In this document: positions 16,182 to 24,810 of the stretch, piece after piece
How the letters are laid out: the number at the start of each line of letters is the position of its first letter
Numbering within the stretch: the stretch's first letter is position 1
Source: Goekera deserti
Lineage (GTDB): Bacteria; Actinomycetota; Actinomycetes; Mycobacteriales; Geodermatophilaceae
Reading direction: 5' to 3'
Assembly: GCF_010685995.1 (NCBI RefSeq)
Contig: NZ_JAAGWK010000008.1
Location: 150,693 to 214,692, forward strand
Length of the DNA: 64,000 nucleotides
The notes under the pieces: model-generated
The model's input: the letters and a program-made list of their open reading frames with translations, nothing else
The model's database searches: none
What the model was told of the DNA's origin: nothing
Made by a program: the position numbers and the translations under genes

Positions 16182-16672
16182 GGGGCCGTTGCGGGGGGCA
16201 GCGTCCGAGCGGCCGTGCCCGGAGGCGATGTCCGCCGCGGCGACGGTGCCGGTGCCGGGCATGGCCGCGGGGACCCGCTGGGGCGTCTACCCGGCCGCCG
16301 CACTCGCCGACGGCGTCCGCTCGGTGCCCTCGGTCCCGGTGGGCCTGCCCGGGGAGGTCGTCGGTGCGCTGGACCTCTACGCCACCGCGCCGCCGGTCTT
16401 CGGCCCGGAGGCGGGAGATCGAGCTGCTGCGCTGGGCGGCGCAGGCCGCCGGCTCGCCGTCGGCGACCGGCGCGGTGACCAGCCGGCCGGCGCGCCGACC
16501 TCGCGCTCCACCATCGACCAGGCGATCGGCATCCTCGTGGCCCGGCAGTGGTGCTCCGCCGGCGCCGCGTTCGAGGTCCTGCGGCGCGGGTCCCAGGGGT
16601 GCGACGTCGAGCTGCGCACGCTCGCCGCCGACGTCGTGCGGTCGGTGGGCGGGGTCGGGCCCGGAGGCCCGC
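16182..16672 (+). pseudogene. GAF-ANTAR regulator remnant, truncated and frameshifted
   Basis: One frame encodes the end of a GAF domain (GVRSVPSVPVGLPGEVVGAL, then FGPEA). At about 16411 the homologous reading jumps to another frame (REIELLRWAAQAAG), and by about 16490 it returns to the first frame for an ANTAR domain (STIDQAIGILVARQWCSAGA, then EVLRRGSQ). Two compensating frameshifts and the missing N-terminal half of the GAF domain make this a decayed gene. Intact relatives bind RNA through ANTAR and act as antiterminators. Sequencing error cannot be excluded for the shifts, but not for the missing N-terminus. Confidence 0.7.
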
Positions 16673-16699
16673 CACTGGCACCCGGCGACCGACCGGCGG

Positions 16700-17092
16700 T
16701 CAGCGCGCCGGGGCGCCGAGCACCCGGAGCAGCAGCCGGGGCTCCCCCGGCCAGGCCGCCAGCACCCGCTCGCGCGGGATGCTCCGGGCCGCGTAGCGGA
16801 ACAGCAGCACCACCGCGACGACGTCGTCCAGCGGGCCGATCACCGGCAGGAACTCCGGCAGCAGGTCGATCGGCGAGAGCACCCACAGCACCGCCACCCC
16901 CAGCGCCACCTTCGCCCGGCGGGGCACCGCGCCGTCCCGGCGCAGGGTGCGGGCGGTGCTCACGCAGGCCGGCAGGAACTCCAGCACCTCGCGCAGCAGC
17001 CCGGGCGGCAGCCGCTTGGCGAGCACCACCATGACCAGGCAGAGCAGCGCCCACACCGCCACGGCCACCCCGGCGACGACCAGCCACCTCAC
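16700..17092 (-). CDS. DUF1232 (YkvA-like) membrane protein
   Basis: A 130-aa protein with an N-terminal helix (WLVVAGVAVAVWALLCLVMV) and the DUF1232 core VPRRAKVALGVAVLWVLSPIDLLPEFLPVIGPLDDVVAV in the middle. SPIDLLPEFLPxxGxLDD is diagnostic of the family. The function is unknown. It is downstream of the zinc dehydrogenase and starts inside its stop (GTGA), so the two are coupled. Confidence 0.85.
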   Translation of the reverse strand: MRWLVVAGVAVAVWALLCLVMVVLAKRLPPGLLREVLEFLPACVSTARTLRRDGAVPRRAKVALGVAVLWVLSPIDLLPEFLPVIGPLDDVVAVVLLFRYAARSIPRERVLAAWPGEPRLLLRVLGAPAR

Positions 17093-18306
17093 GGCGCGGG
17101 CCGGCCGAACGAGGTGATCACGGCGACGCCGGGGGCCCGGCCGACCTCAGCGAGCGCGGCGCCCGCGCCGTCCAAGTCCAGCTCGCGGGTGACCAGCGCG
17201 GCAGGGTCGAGCCGGCCGGCCTCGATCAGCGAGAGCATCGCCGGGTAGTCGCCCGCGGCCATCCCGTGGCTGCCCAGCACCGCGAGCTCCCCGGCCACCA
17301 CCAGCTCCATCGGCACCGCGGGCCGGCCCAGCGACGGCGGCAGCAGCCCCACCTGCACGTGCCGGCCGCGTGGCCGCAGCGAGCGGATCGAGTCCAGGCA
17401 GGTGGCCGGGGAGCCCAGGCAGTCCAGCGAGACGTGCACGCCGCCCCCGGTCAGCTCGCGCACCGCTGCCACCACGTCGCCCACCCGGCCACTTCCGCGG
17501 AAAGGGCCGTCGTCCGGCCGGCCACTTCCGCGGAAAGGGCCGTCGTCCGGCCGGCCACTTCCGCGGGAAGGGCCGCCCTCCACCCGGCCACTTCCGCGGA
17601 AAGGGCCGTCGTCCGGCCGGCCACTTCCGCGGGAAGGGCCGTCGTCCGCCTGGCCGCCCACGTCGAGCGTGTGCTCGGCGCCCATCGCCCGGGCCAGGGC
17701 CAGCGCACCCGGGCTGACGTCGACGGCCACGACGCGGGCGCCCACGGCCACCGCGACCTGCACCGCCGACAGGCCCACCCCGCCGCAGCCGTGCACCGCC
17801 ACCCACTCCCCCGGGCGCACCCGGCCCACCCCGGTCACCGCCCGGAACGCGGTGGCGAACCGGCAGCCCAGCGCGGCAGCCGTGCGGGCGGGCAGCCCGT
17901 CGGGCAGCGCCACCAGGTTGACGTCGGCGGCGTCCAGCGCGACCAGCTCGGCGAAGGAACCCCAGTGCGTGAACCCGGGCTGGGTCTGTCGCAGGCAGAC
18001 CTGGCCGTCGCCGTCCCGGCAGGGCGGGCAGCTGCCGCAGGCACACACGAACGGCACGGTCACCCGGACGCCCACCGACCAGCGCCGCACCCCCGCACCC
18101 ACGGCGGCCACGGTGCCGGCGAGCTCGTGCCCGGGCACGTGCGGCAGCACCACGTCGGGGTCGTGCCCGGACCAGGCGTGCCAGTCGCTGCGGCACACCC
18201 CGGTGGCCTCCACCCGGACGACGACACCGTCGGTGGCCGGGGACGGGTCGGGCACCTGCCGCACGACCAGCGGGCCGCCGAACTCCTCGAAGACCAGTGC
18301 GCGCAC
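17089..18306 (-). CDS. Zinc-dependent alcohol dehydrogenase with an in-frame repeat insertion
   Basis: A 405-aa MDR dehydrogenase. The catalytic zinc region is GVCRSDWHAWSG and HVPGHELAG. The structural zinc cysteines are in CACGSCPPCRDGDGQVC, and the Rossmann motif is GCGGVGLSAVQVA. Between HTLDVGGQA and GDVVAAVRELTGG about 55 residues (~220-274) are inserted as five units of the type DDGPFRGSGRP, encoded by a 33-bp tandem repeat. The usual family length (~345) is recovered without them. The insertion falls in a surface loop of the cofactor domain, so activity may survive. GTG 18306 is the start. A riboswitch and metY lie divergently upstream. Confidence 0.85.
   Translation of the reverse strand: MRALVFEEFGGPLVVRQVPDPSPATDGVVVRVEATGVCRSDWHAWSGHDPDVVLPHVPGHELAGTVAAVGAGVRRWSVGVRVTVPFVCACGSCPPCRDGDGQVCLRQTQPGFTHWGSFAELVALDAADVNLVALPDGLPARTAAALGCRFATAFRAVTGVGRVRPGEWVAVHGCGGVGLSAVQVAVAVGARVVAVDVSPGALALARAMGAEHTLDVGGQADDGPSRGSGRPDDGPFRGSGRVEGGPSRGSGRPDDGPFRGSGRPDDGPFRGSGRVGDVVAAVRELTGGGVHVSLDCLGSPATCLDSIRSLRPRGRHVQVGLLPPSLGRPAVPMELVVAGELAVLGSHGMAAGDYPAMLSLIEAGRLDPAALVTRELDLDGAGAALAEVGRAPGVAVITSFGRPAP
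17485..17649. repeat. 33-bp tandem repeat (5 copies) inside the zinc dehydrogenase gene
   Basis: ACTTCCGCGG begins at 17491, 17524, 17557, 17590 and 17623, exactly 33 bases apart. The unit has a near-palindromic core TTCCGCGGAAAGGGCC between GGCC-rich flanks. Copies differ at one to a few bases. Because 33 is a multiple of three, the host frame stays open. The same core is arrayed in a 42-bp unit at 59204-59455. Confidence 0.95.
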
Positions 18307-18335
18307 ACCCAGAGACTGCCGCACGCGCGATGTCC

Positions 18336-18341
18336 TATCAT
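18336..18341 (+). promoter_or_regulatory. Candidate -10 box (TATCAT) for the riboswitch-metYX transcript
   Basis: TATCAT ends three bases before the proposed riboswitch, so transcription would start at or just inside the 5' end of the aptamer. No good -35 is visible. Confidence 0.4.
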
Positions 18342-18344
18342 CGC

Positions 18345-18433
18345 GGTGGCTCACGAGAGGCAGCGACAAGCACCTGGCTTGCTGCCCGGCAACCTCTACT
18401 CCGTCTGAGGTGCTCCCAGGGGAAGAGCCGGTC
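18345..18433 (+). ncRNA. SAM-responsive riboswitch (SAM-IV or SAM-I/IV type)
   Basis: The leader reads GGCTCACGAGAGGCAGCGAC, then CACCTGGCTTGCTGCCCGGCAACC, GAGGTGCTCCCAGG and GAAGAGCC in order. GGCTC (18348-18352) pairs with GAGCC (18425-18429) as P1. GGCAGC pairs with GCTGCC. CCGGCAACC is the conserved SAM-binding core, and GGTGCTCC can pair back to the CACC strand. This order matches actinobacterial SAM-IV aptamers upstream of methionine genes. It precedes metY by about 75 bases. High SAM should switch metY-metX off, probably by masking translation or terminating transcription. Confidence 0.8.
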
Positions 18434-18509
18434 GGACGGCACCCGCCGCCCGGCAAGGACGGAGCTCCGTGCGCCGCGGGACTCCGCTGATCACAGGAGG
18501 CCATGGCGC

Positions 18510-19802
18510 ATGTCCGACCCGCAGAGCTGGAGCTTCGAGACCCGGCAGATCCACGCCGGCACGAGCCCCGACCCCACCACCGGCGCCCGCGCGCTGCCCA
18601 TCTACGCCACGACCAGCTACCAGTTCCGCGACAGCCAGCACGCCGCGGACCTGTTCGCCCTCGCCGAGATGGGCAACATCTACACCCGGATCATGAACCC
18701 GACGCAGGACGCGCTGGAGCAGCGCGTCGCGTCCCTGGAGGGCGGCGTCGCCGCGCTGGCCGTCTCGTCGGGGCAGGCCGCGGAGACCCTCGCGATCCTC
18801 AACCTGGCCGAGGCCGGTGACCACATCGTGGCGTCGGCGTCGCTCTACGGCGGCACGTACAACCTGCTGCACCACTCGCTGCCGAAGATGGGCATCACCG
18901 TCTCCTTCGTCGAGGACCCCGACGACCCGGCGGCCTGGCAGGCGCTGGTGCAGGAGAACACCAAGGCCCTCTACGCCGAGACGATCGGCAACCCCAAGGG
19001 CGACGTGCTGGACATCGCCGCGGTCGCCGAGGTCGCGCACCGCAACGAGATCCCGCTGATCGTGGACAACACGGTGGCCACGCCGTTCCTCATCCGGCCC
19101 ATCGAGTTCGGCGCCGACATCGTGGTGCACTCGGCCACCAAGTACCTGGGCGGGCACGGCACCGCCGTCGCCGGGATCATCGTCGACAGCGGCAACTTCG
19201 ACTGGTCCCGCGGCAAGTTCCCCGGCTTCACCACCCCGGACCCGACCTACCACGGTGTGGTCTACAAGGACCTGGGCGCACCCGCGTTCGCGCTCAAGGC
19301 CCGGGTGCAGCTGCTGCGCGACCTGGGCCCGGCCATCTCGCCGTTCAACGCGTTCCTCGTCGTCCAGGGCATCGAGACGCTGTCGCTGCGGATGGAGCGG
19401 CACATCGCCAACGCGCAGCGGGTCGCCGAGTGGCTGGAGGCGCGCGACGAGGTGCAGTCGGTGCACTACGCCGGGCTGCCGTCCTCGCCGTGGCACGCGG
19501 CGGGCAAGAAGTACGCGCCCCGGGGCACCGGCGCGGTGCTGGCCTTCGAGATCGTGGGCGGCGTCGAGGCCGGCAAGGCGTTCGTGGAGGCCCTGGAGCT
19601 GCACAGCCACGTGGCCAACATCGGCGACGTGCGCAGCCTGGTCATCCACCCGGCGTCGACCACGCACTCCCAGCTGACCCCGGAGGAGCAGCTCACCACC
19701 GGCGTCACCCCCGGCCTGGTGCGCCTGGCCGTCGGGCTGGAGGGCATCGACGACATCCTCGCCGACCTGGACGCCGGCTTCCGCGCGGCGAAGACCAGCT
19801 GA
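18510..19802 (+). CDS. metY: O-acetylhomoserine aminocarboxypropyltransferase (sulfhydrylase)
   Basis: A 430-aa PLP enzyme that makes homocysteine from O-acetylhomoserine and sulfide. Motifs include the [12 protein letters not shown] start of the Cys/Met-metabolism PLP family, [32 protein letters not shown], and the PLP lysine in [16 protein letters not shown]. The ~60-residue segment [14 protein letters not shown] to [12 protein letters not shown] is typical of O-acetylhomoserine enzymes rather than cystathionine synthases. I chose ATG 18510, nine bases after AGGAGG; ATG 18503 is in another frame. It is under the SAM riboswitch and next to metX. Confidence 0.95.
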   Translation: MSDPQSWSFETRQIHAGTSPDPTTGARALPIYATTSYQFRDSQHAADLFALAEMGNIYTRIMNPTQDALEQRVASLEGGVAALAVSSGQAAETLAILNLAEAGDHIVASASLYGGTYNLLHHSLPKMGITVSFVEDPDDPAAWQALVQENTKALYAETIGNPKGDVLDIAAVAEVAHRNEIPLIVDNTVATPFLIRPIEFGADIVVHSATKYLGGHGTAVAGIIVDSGNFDWSRGKFPGFTTPDPTYHGVVYKDLGAPAFALKARVQLLRDLGPAISPFNAFLVVQGIETLSLRMERHIANAQRVAEWLEARDEVQSVHYAGLPSSPWHAAGKKYAPRGTGAVLAFEIVGGVEAGKAFVEALELHSHVANIGDVRSLVIHPASTTHSQLTPEEQLTTGVTPGLVRLAVGLEGIDDILADLDAGFRAAKTS

Positions 19803-19803
19803 C

Positions 19804-20928
19804 GTGACCGTCGTCCGGGGTGCCGGGACGGCGCCCCGGACGACGGCCCGCTCCGGCGGCTGGGTCGAGGGCGACCCGACCGGCGACCGCCAGCTCCTCG
19901 ACCTCGACGGACCGTTCCGTCTCGAGCGGGGCGGGGAGCTGCCGGCCGTGCGGGTGGCCTACGAGACGTGGGGCGAGCTCGCCCCGGACGCCGGCAACGC
20001 GGTGCTGGTCGAGCACGCGCTCACCGGCGACAGCCACGTCACCGGGCCGACCGGGCCGGGCCAGCCCACGCCGGGCTGGTGGGACGGTCTGGTCGGCCCC
20101 GGCGCGCCGCTGGACACCGACCGCCTGTTCGTCGTGTGCGCCAACGTGCTGGGCGGCTGCCAGGGCACCACCGGGCCGTCGTCCCGGGCGCCGGACGGGG
20201 CACCGTGGGGCTCGCGCTTCCCCGCCGTCACCATCGGCGACCAGGTGGCCGTGGAGGCCGCGCTCGCCGACGCGCTGGGGATCGGCCGGTGGGCCGCCGT
20301 CGTCGGGGGCTCGATGGGCGGCATGCGGGTGCTGGAGTGGGCGGTCTCCCGGCCCGACCGGGTCGAGGCTCTGTTCTTCCTCGCCTCCGCCGCCGCGGCG
20401 AGCGCCGACCAGATCGGCACCCAGACCACCCAGCAGACCGCCATCCGCAGCGACCCCCGCTGGGCCGGCGGCGACTACCCCGCCGGGGAGGGCCCGGTCG
20501 ACGGGCTGGGCACCGCCCGGCGGATCGCGCACCTCACCTACCGCAGCGCCGCCGAGCTGGAGCAGCGCTTCGGCACCCACGTGCAGGACGACGGCCGGTT
20601 CGCCGTCGCCTCCTACCTCGACCACCACGCCGCCAAGCTGGCCGGCCGCTTCGACGCCGGCAGCTACGTGGTGCTCACCGAGGCGATGAACACCTGGGAC
20701 GTCGGCCGGCACCGCAGTGGCGTGGAGGCCGCGCTGAGCCGGGTCACCGCCCGCGCCACGGTCGCCGGCATCGACAGCGACCGGCTGTACCCGGTCGCCC
20801 AGCAGCAGCGGGTGGCCGACGCGCTCGGCGTCGGCCTGCGCGTGGTGCCGTCGACGCACGGGCACGACGGGTTCCTGATCGAGCTGGACGCCGTCGGCGC
20901 TCTGGTGCGGGAGCTGCTCGGCACCTGA
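19804..20928 (+). CDS. metX: Homoserine O-acetyltransferase
   Basis: A 374-aa alpha/beta-hydrolase-fold acyltransferase supplying O-acetylhomoserine to MetY. The nucleophile serine sits in VVGGSMGGMRVLEWA, the catalytic Asp in AGIDSDRLYPVAQQ and the His in STHGHDGFLIE. LTGDSHVTGP and NVLGGCQGTTGP are standard MetX blocks. The start is GTG 19804, one base after the metY stop, so both share the SAM-controlled transcript. Acetyl rather than succinyl specificity follows from the family and from the MetY partner. Confidence 0.95.
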   Translation: MTVVRGAGTAPRTTARSGGWVEGDPTGDRQLLDLDGPFRLERGGELPAVRVAYETWGELAPDAGNAVLVEHALTGDSHVTGPTGPGQPTPGWWDGLVGPGAPLDTDRLFVVCANVLGGCQGTTGPSSRAPDGAPWGSRFPAVTIGDQVAVEAALADALGIGRWAAVVGGSMGGMRVLEWAVSRPDRVEALFFLASAAAASADQIGTQTTQQTAIRSDPRWAGGDYPAGEGPVDGLGTARRIAHLTYRSAAELEQRFGTHVQDDGRFAVASYLDHHAAKLAGRFDAGSYVVLTEAMNTWDVGRHRSGVEAALSRVTARATVAGIDSDRLYPVAQQQRVADALGVGLRVVPSTHGHDGFLIELDAVGALVRELLGT

Positions 20929-21096
20929 GCGACGCGCACGTCGCACAGCCTGTGGACAGCGCGGGCACGGGCCGCCCACACAGGACACAACCGCAGGTCA
21001 CAGGCCTGACAGCCGGCTCCGGGCGCTCAGCCGGCGGGCGCATACTCGCCGTCGCCCGCGGTCGCGGACCATCGCCGCCAGCGTCTGGAGTCCCGC

Positions 21097-22791
21097 GTGA
21101 CGATCGCCCCCAGCATCATCGTGCACCGGCCGAGTGCCGTCCCCGCCCCGGCGCGGGGATCACGGCTGGGCATGCTGCTGCGAACCACCGACCACAAGAC
21201 GATCGGCCTGATGTACCTGGCCACGTCGTTCACCGTGTTCGTCGTCGCCGGGGTCATGGCGCTGCTCATGCGCGGCGAGCTGGCCCGGCCGGGGCTGCAG
21301 TACCTGTCCCCCACGCAGTACAACGAGCTGTTCACCATGCACGGCACGCTGATGCTGCTGTTCTTCGCCACCCCGCTGTTCTTCGCCTTCGCGAACCTGA
21401 TCATGCCGCTGCAGATCGGGGCGCCCGACGTGGCGTTCCCGCGGCTTAACGCGCTGTCCTACTGGCTGTTCTTCTTCGGCGTGCTCATCGTGCTGAGCGG
21501 CCTGCTCACCCCCGGGGGCGCCGCCGACTTCGGCTGGACCGCCTACTCCCCGCTGTCGGACATCACCAACTCCCCCGGCGCCGGCGGCGACCTGTGGATC
21601 ACCGGGCTGGTGGTCAGCGGCCTCGGCACGATCCTCGGCGGGGTCAACTTCATCGCGACCATCGTCTGCCTGCGGGCGCCCGGGATGACCATGTTCCGGA
21701 TGCCGGTCTTCGTGTGGGCGACGTTCGTGACCGCCGTGCTGATCCTGCTGGCGTTCCCGATCCTGACCTCGGCCCTGATGGCGCTGCTGGCCGACCGGCA
21801 CCTGGGCGCGCAGGTGTTCAGCGCGGCGAACGGCGGGCCCATCCTGTGGCAGCACCTGTTCTGGTTCTTCGGCCACCCCGAGGTCTACATCATCGCGCTG
21901 CCGTTCTTCGGGATCATCTCCGAGGTGGTCCCGGTGTTCAGCCGCAAGCCGCTGTTCGGCTACAAGGGCATGATCTTCGCCCTGATCGGCATCGGCGCGC
22001 TGTCGGTGAGCGTGTGGGCCCACCACATGTTCGCCACCGGGGTGGTGCTGCTGCCGTTCTTCTCCTTCCTGACGTACCTGATCGCCGTCCCGACCGGCAT
22101 CAAGTTCTTCAACTGGATCGGCACCATGTGGCGCGGGCAGATCACCTTCGAGGCACCGATGCTCTTCGCCGTCGGCTTCATGATCACCTTCCTGCTCGGT
22201 GGCCTCACCGGCGTGCTGCTGGCCAGCCCCCCGCTGGACTGGCAGGTGACCGACTCCTACTTCGTCGTCGCGCACTTCCACTACGTCGTGTTCGGCACGG
22301 TCGTGTTCGCCGCCTACGCGGGCATCTACTTCTGGTTCCCCAAGATGTGCGGCCGGATGATGGACGAGCGGCTGGGCAAGCTGCACTTCTGGCTCACCTT
22401 CATCGGCTTCCACGCCACCTTCCTGGTGCAGCACTGGCTGGGCTCGGAGGGCATGCCGCGCCGCTACGCCGACTACCTGCCCACCGACGGATTCACCACG
22501 CTGAACACGTTCTCGACGATCGGGTCGTTCGTCCTCGGCGCCTCGACGATCCCCTTCTTCTACAACGTCGTGACGTCCTGGAAGTACGGGCAGCCGGCCC
22601 TGCGCGACGACCCGTGGGGCCACGGCAACTCCCTGGAGTGGGCCACGTCCTCGCCGCCCCCGCGGCACAACTTCATCGAGATCCCGCGCATCCGGTCCGA
22701 GCGGCCCGCCTTCGACCTGCACCACCCGCACCTCAGGGAGCGGCTGCTGACCGAGGCACACGCCGGACGCCGGGACACCGCACCCCACTGA
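21097..22791 (+). CDS. ctaD: Cytochrome c oxidase subunit I (aa3 type)
   Basis: A 564-aa 12-helix haem-copper oxidase subunit. Haem and copper ligands are visible: the helix-2 His in [12 protein letters not shown], the Cu-B His-Tyr site in [15 protein letters not shown], the HHMF pair in [10 protein letters not shown], and the two haem histidines in [10 protein letters not shown]. It reduces oxygen and pumps protons in the cytoplasmic membrane. GTG 21097 is preceded by GGAG. The gene stands alone; ctaC, ctaE and ctaF are not here, which is normal for actinobacteria that keep ctaD separate. Confidence 0.95.
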   Translation: MTIAPSIIVHRPSAVPAPARGSRLGMLLRTTDHKTIGLMYLATSFTVFVVAGVMALLMRGELARPGLQYLSPTQYNELFTMHGTLMLLFFATPLFFAFANLIMPLQIGAPDVAFPRLNALSYWLFFFGVLIVLSGLLTPGGAADFGWTAYSPLSDITNSPGAGGDLWITGLVVSGLGTILGGVNFIATIVCLRAPGMTMFRMPVFVWATFVTAVLILLAFPILTSALMALLADRHLGAQVFSAANGGPILWQHLFWFFGHPEVYIIALPFFGIISEVVPVFSRKPLFGYKGMIFALIGIGALSVSVWAHHMFATGVVLLPFFSFLTYLIAVPTGIKFFNWIGTMWRGQITFEAPMLFAVGFMITFLLGGLTGVLLASPPLDWQVTDSYFVVAHFHYVVFGTVVFAAYAGIYFWFPKMCGRMMDERLGKLHFWLTFIGFHATFLVQHWLGSEGMPRRYADYLPTDGFTTLNTFSTIGSFVLGASTIPFFYNVVTSWKYGQPALRDDPWGHGNSLEWATSSPPPRHNFIEIPRIRSERPAFDLHHPHLRERLLTEAHAGRRDTAPH

Positions 22792-23028
22792 CCCGCTCGG
22801 TCACCCCCCGGACGCGGCGCCCCGTCGACAAGTCGTGCCGGCGGGGTGGGGTCGGCGGCCGCGGGACAACGGTCCTGTGACAGGTGAGCGCGCCACCCGT
22901 GGCGCGGCGGGTCCGCACAGCAGACTCCCGGACACCGAGTCGCGCACCCGCGCCCGGTCGCGGACGTCGACGGGACGGCGTGCCGCGTGGTGCGGAGGCA
23001 CCCCCGTCCCGCAGACCGAGGAGACGCC

Positions 23029-24636
23029 ATGGGACACACCGCCGAGACCAGCCGCCGGGGCAGCTGGTTCACCGACCGGCCCCTGGCCGTGAAGATGGGC
23101 GCGTCCCTCGCACTGCTCGGCACGGTGGCCGTCGGCGTCACCGTGCTCGCCGTCGACAAGATCGACACCCTCGCCGCGGCCGAGGTGAAGCTGAACGAGG
23201 GCAGCATCGTGCCGCTGGACACCCTGGGGAAGCTGCAGCGCACCTTCCAGGGCGACCGGGCGCGGTACATCCTGTACGCGCTCTCCGACGAGGCCACCCG
23301 CGCCGAGCTGCGCCCCGACCTCGCCGAGCGGCGGCAGACGCTGCTGGACCAGGAGCAGGCCTACCTGGACACCCTCGGCGACCCCGGCGACTTCGACCCC
23401 GTGCACGACCAGCTGACCGCCTACTACACCCTGGTCGACCAGCAGGTGGTGCCCACCGCGGACGCCGGTGACCGGGTGACCAGCCTGGCTCTGGCCACCG
23501 GCCCGCTGGCCGAGGCCGGCCGGGCGACCTCCGACGCCTTCGGTGCCGAGCAGGCCCGGCAGGGCATCGACGCGACCGCCGACGCGGAAGCCGGCCTCGC
23601 CGAGGCCACCAGCGCCCGGCGCACCCTCTGGATCGCGCTGGCCGTCGGCATGGTGCTGGCCGGGGTGCTCGCCACCGTCGTCGTCCGGCAGGTGCTGCGC
23701 GCCGTCCGCTCGGTGCAGGCGTCCCTGGAGGCGCTCGCCGAGGGTGACCTCACGGTCGAGCCGGAGGTGCGGTCCGGCGACGAGCTCGGCCGGATGGCCG
23801 CCGGCCTGGGCACCGCGCTGGCCGGGCTGCGCCGGGTGATGAGCTCCGTGGTCGCCTCCGCCGAGGCCGTGGCCGCGTCCTCGGAGGAGCTGAGCGCGTC
23901 CGCGGCCCAGATCAGCGCATCGGCGAACGAGACCAGCGCCCAGTCCGGCGTCGTGTCCACCGCCGCCGACGAGGTGTCGCGCAACGTCGGCACCGTGTCC
24001 GCGGGTGCCGAGCAGATGGGCGCCAGCATCCGGGAGATCAGCCAGAACGCCAACGAGGCCGCCCGGGTCGCCGCCAGCGCCGTCGCCGAGGCCGAGACCA
24101 CCAACGGCACCGTGCTCAAGCTCGGCGAGTCCTCGCGGGAGATCGGCGACGTCGTCAAGCTGATCACCTCCATCGCCGAGCAGACCAACCTGCTCGCCCT
24201 CAACGCCACCATCGAGGCGGCCCGGGCCGGGGAGGCCGGCAAGGGCTTCGCCGTCGTCGCCACCGAGGTCAAGGACCTCGCCCAGGAGACCGCCAAGGCC
24301 ACCGAGGAGATCTCCCGCCGGGTGGTCGCCATCCAGGCCGACACCGCCGGCGCCGCCGAGGCCATCGGCCGGATCAGCGGCATCATCGGCTCCATCAACG
24401 ACTACCAGCTGACCATCGCCAGCGCCGTCGAGGAGCAGACCGCCACCACCCAGGAGATGAGCCGCTCGGTGCTCGAGGCCGCCGCCGGCACCGGGGAGAT
24501 CGCCCGGAACATCACCGGGGTGTCCGCGGCCGCCACCACCACCACCGAGGCCCTCGGCCAGACCCGGATCGCGGTCGACGAGCTGTCCCGGATGGCCAGC
24601 GACCTGCGGGGGACGGTGTCGCGCTTCCGGTATTGA
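23029..24636 (+). CDS. Methyl-accepting chemotaxis protein
   Basis: A 535-aa receptor. A first helix at ~20-42 (VKMGASLALLGTVAVGVTVLA) is followed by a ~165-residue external four-helix-bundle sensor and a second helix (LWIALAVGMVLAGVLATVVV, ~201-220). A HAMP domain follows (LEALAEGDLTVE). The signalling domain has the highly conserved tip IAEQTNLLALNATIEAARAG and EAGKGFAVVATEVKDLA. There is no CheR-binding pentapeptide. The ligand is unknown. ATG 23029 follows GAGGAGA. A related receptor starts beyond the right edge (63637-64000). This implies motility in this organism. Confidence 0.93.
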   Translation: MGHTAETSRRGSWFTDRPLAVKMGASLALLGTVAVGVTVLAVDKIDTLAAAEVKLNEGSIVPLDTLGKLQRTFQGDRARYILYALSDEATRAELRPDLAERRQTLLDQEQAYLDTLGDPGDFDPVHDQLTAYYTLVDQQVVPTADAGDRVTSLALATGPLAEAGRATSDAFGAEQARQGIDATADAEAGLAEATSARRTLWIALAVGMVLAGVLATVVVRQVLRAVRSVQASLEALAEGDLTVEPEVRSGDELGRMAAGLGTALAGLRRVMSSVVASAEAVAASSEELSASAAQISASANETSAQSGVVSTAADEVSRNVGTVSAGAEQMGASIREISQNANEAARVAASAVAEAETTNGTVLKLGESSREIGDVVKLITSIAEQTNLLALNATIEAARAGEAGKGFAVVATEVKDLAQETAKATEEISRRVVAIQADTAGAAEAIGRISGIIGSINDYQLTIASAVEEQTATTQEMSRSVLEAAAGTGEIARNITGVSAAATTTTEALGQTRIAVDELSRMASDLRGTVSRFRY

Positions 24637-24798
24637 CGGTCGTCCTGCGGACTCCGACCGCGGCCAGGAGCGGTCCCCGGCTCGGGGTGAGCTGCTGCAG
24701 CCGCTCGCTCGGGGACCCTCCGGGTCCCGCTCGCTCGGGCACCACTCGGTGAGGTCCGGACGTCGGGGCGCCCGGTCGTCGCCGAGCGGGGGGCTGCC

Positions 24799-24804
24799 TA
24801 GGGT
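24799..24804 (+). promoter_or_regulatory. Candidate -10 box (TAGGGT) for a leaderless transcript
   Basis: TAGGGT fits TANNNT and ends six bases before ATG 24811. There is no separate Shine-Dalgarno, so transcription probably begins at the ATG. Confidence 0.4.
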
Positions 24805-24810
24805 GGGTGG

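Noticed and set aside
16228..17034. An intact coding sequence through the GAF-ANTAR region
   Set aside because: The open frame includes a non-homologous stretch between the domains and a long Pro/Arg tail antisense to the DUF1232 gene.
17485..17649. CRISPR array
   Set aside because: The spacing is exact and the spacer part is the same in every unit, the array lies inside a coding frame, and no cas genes are present.
21097..22791. Complete cytochrome oxidase operon
   Set aside because: Only subunit I is present; flanking genes are metX and a chemotaxis receptor.
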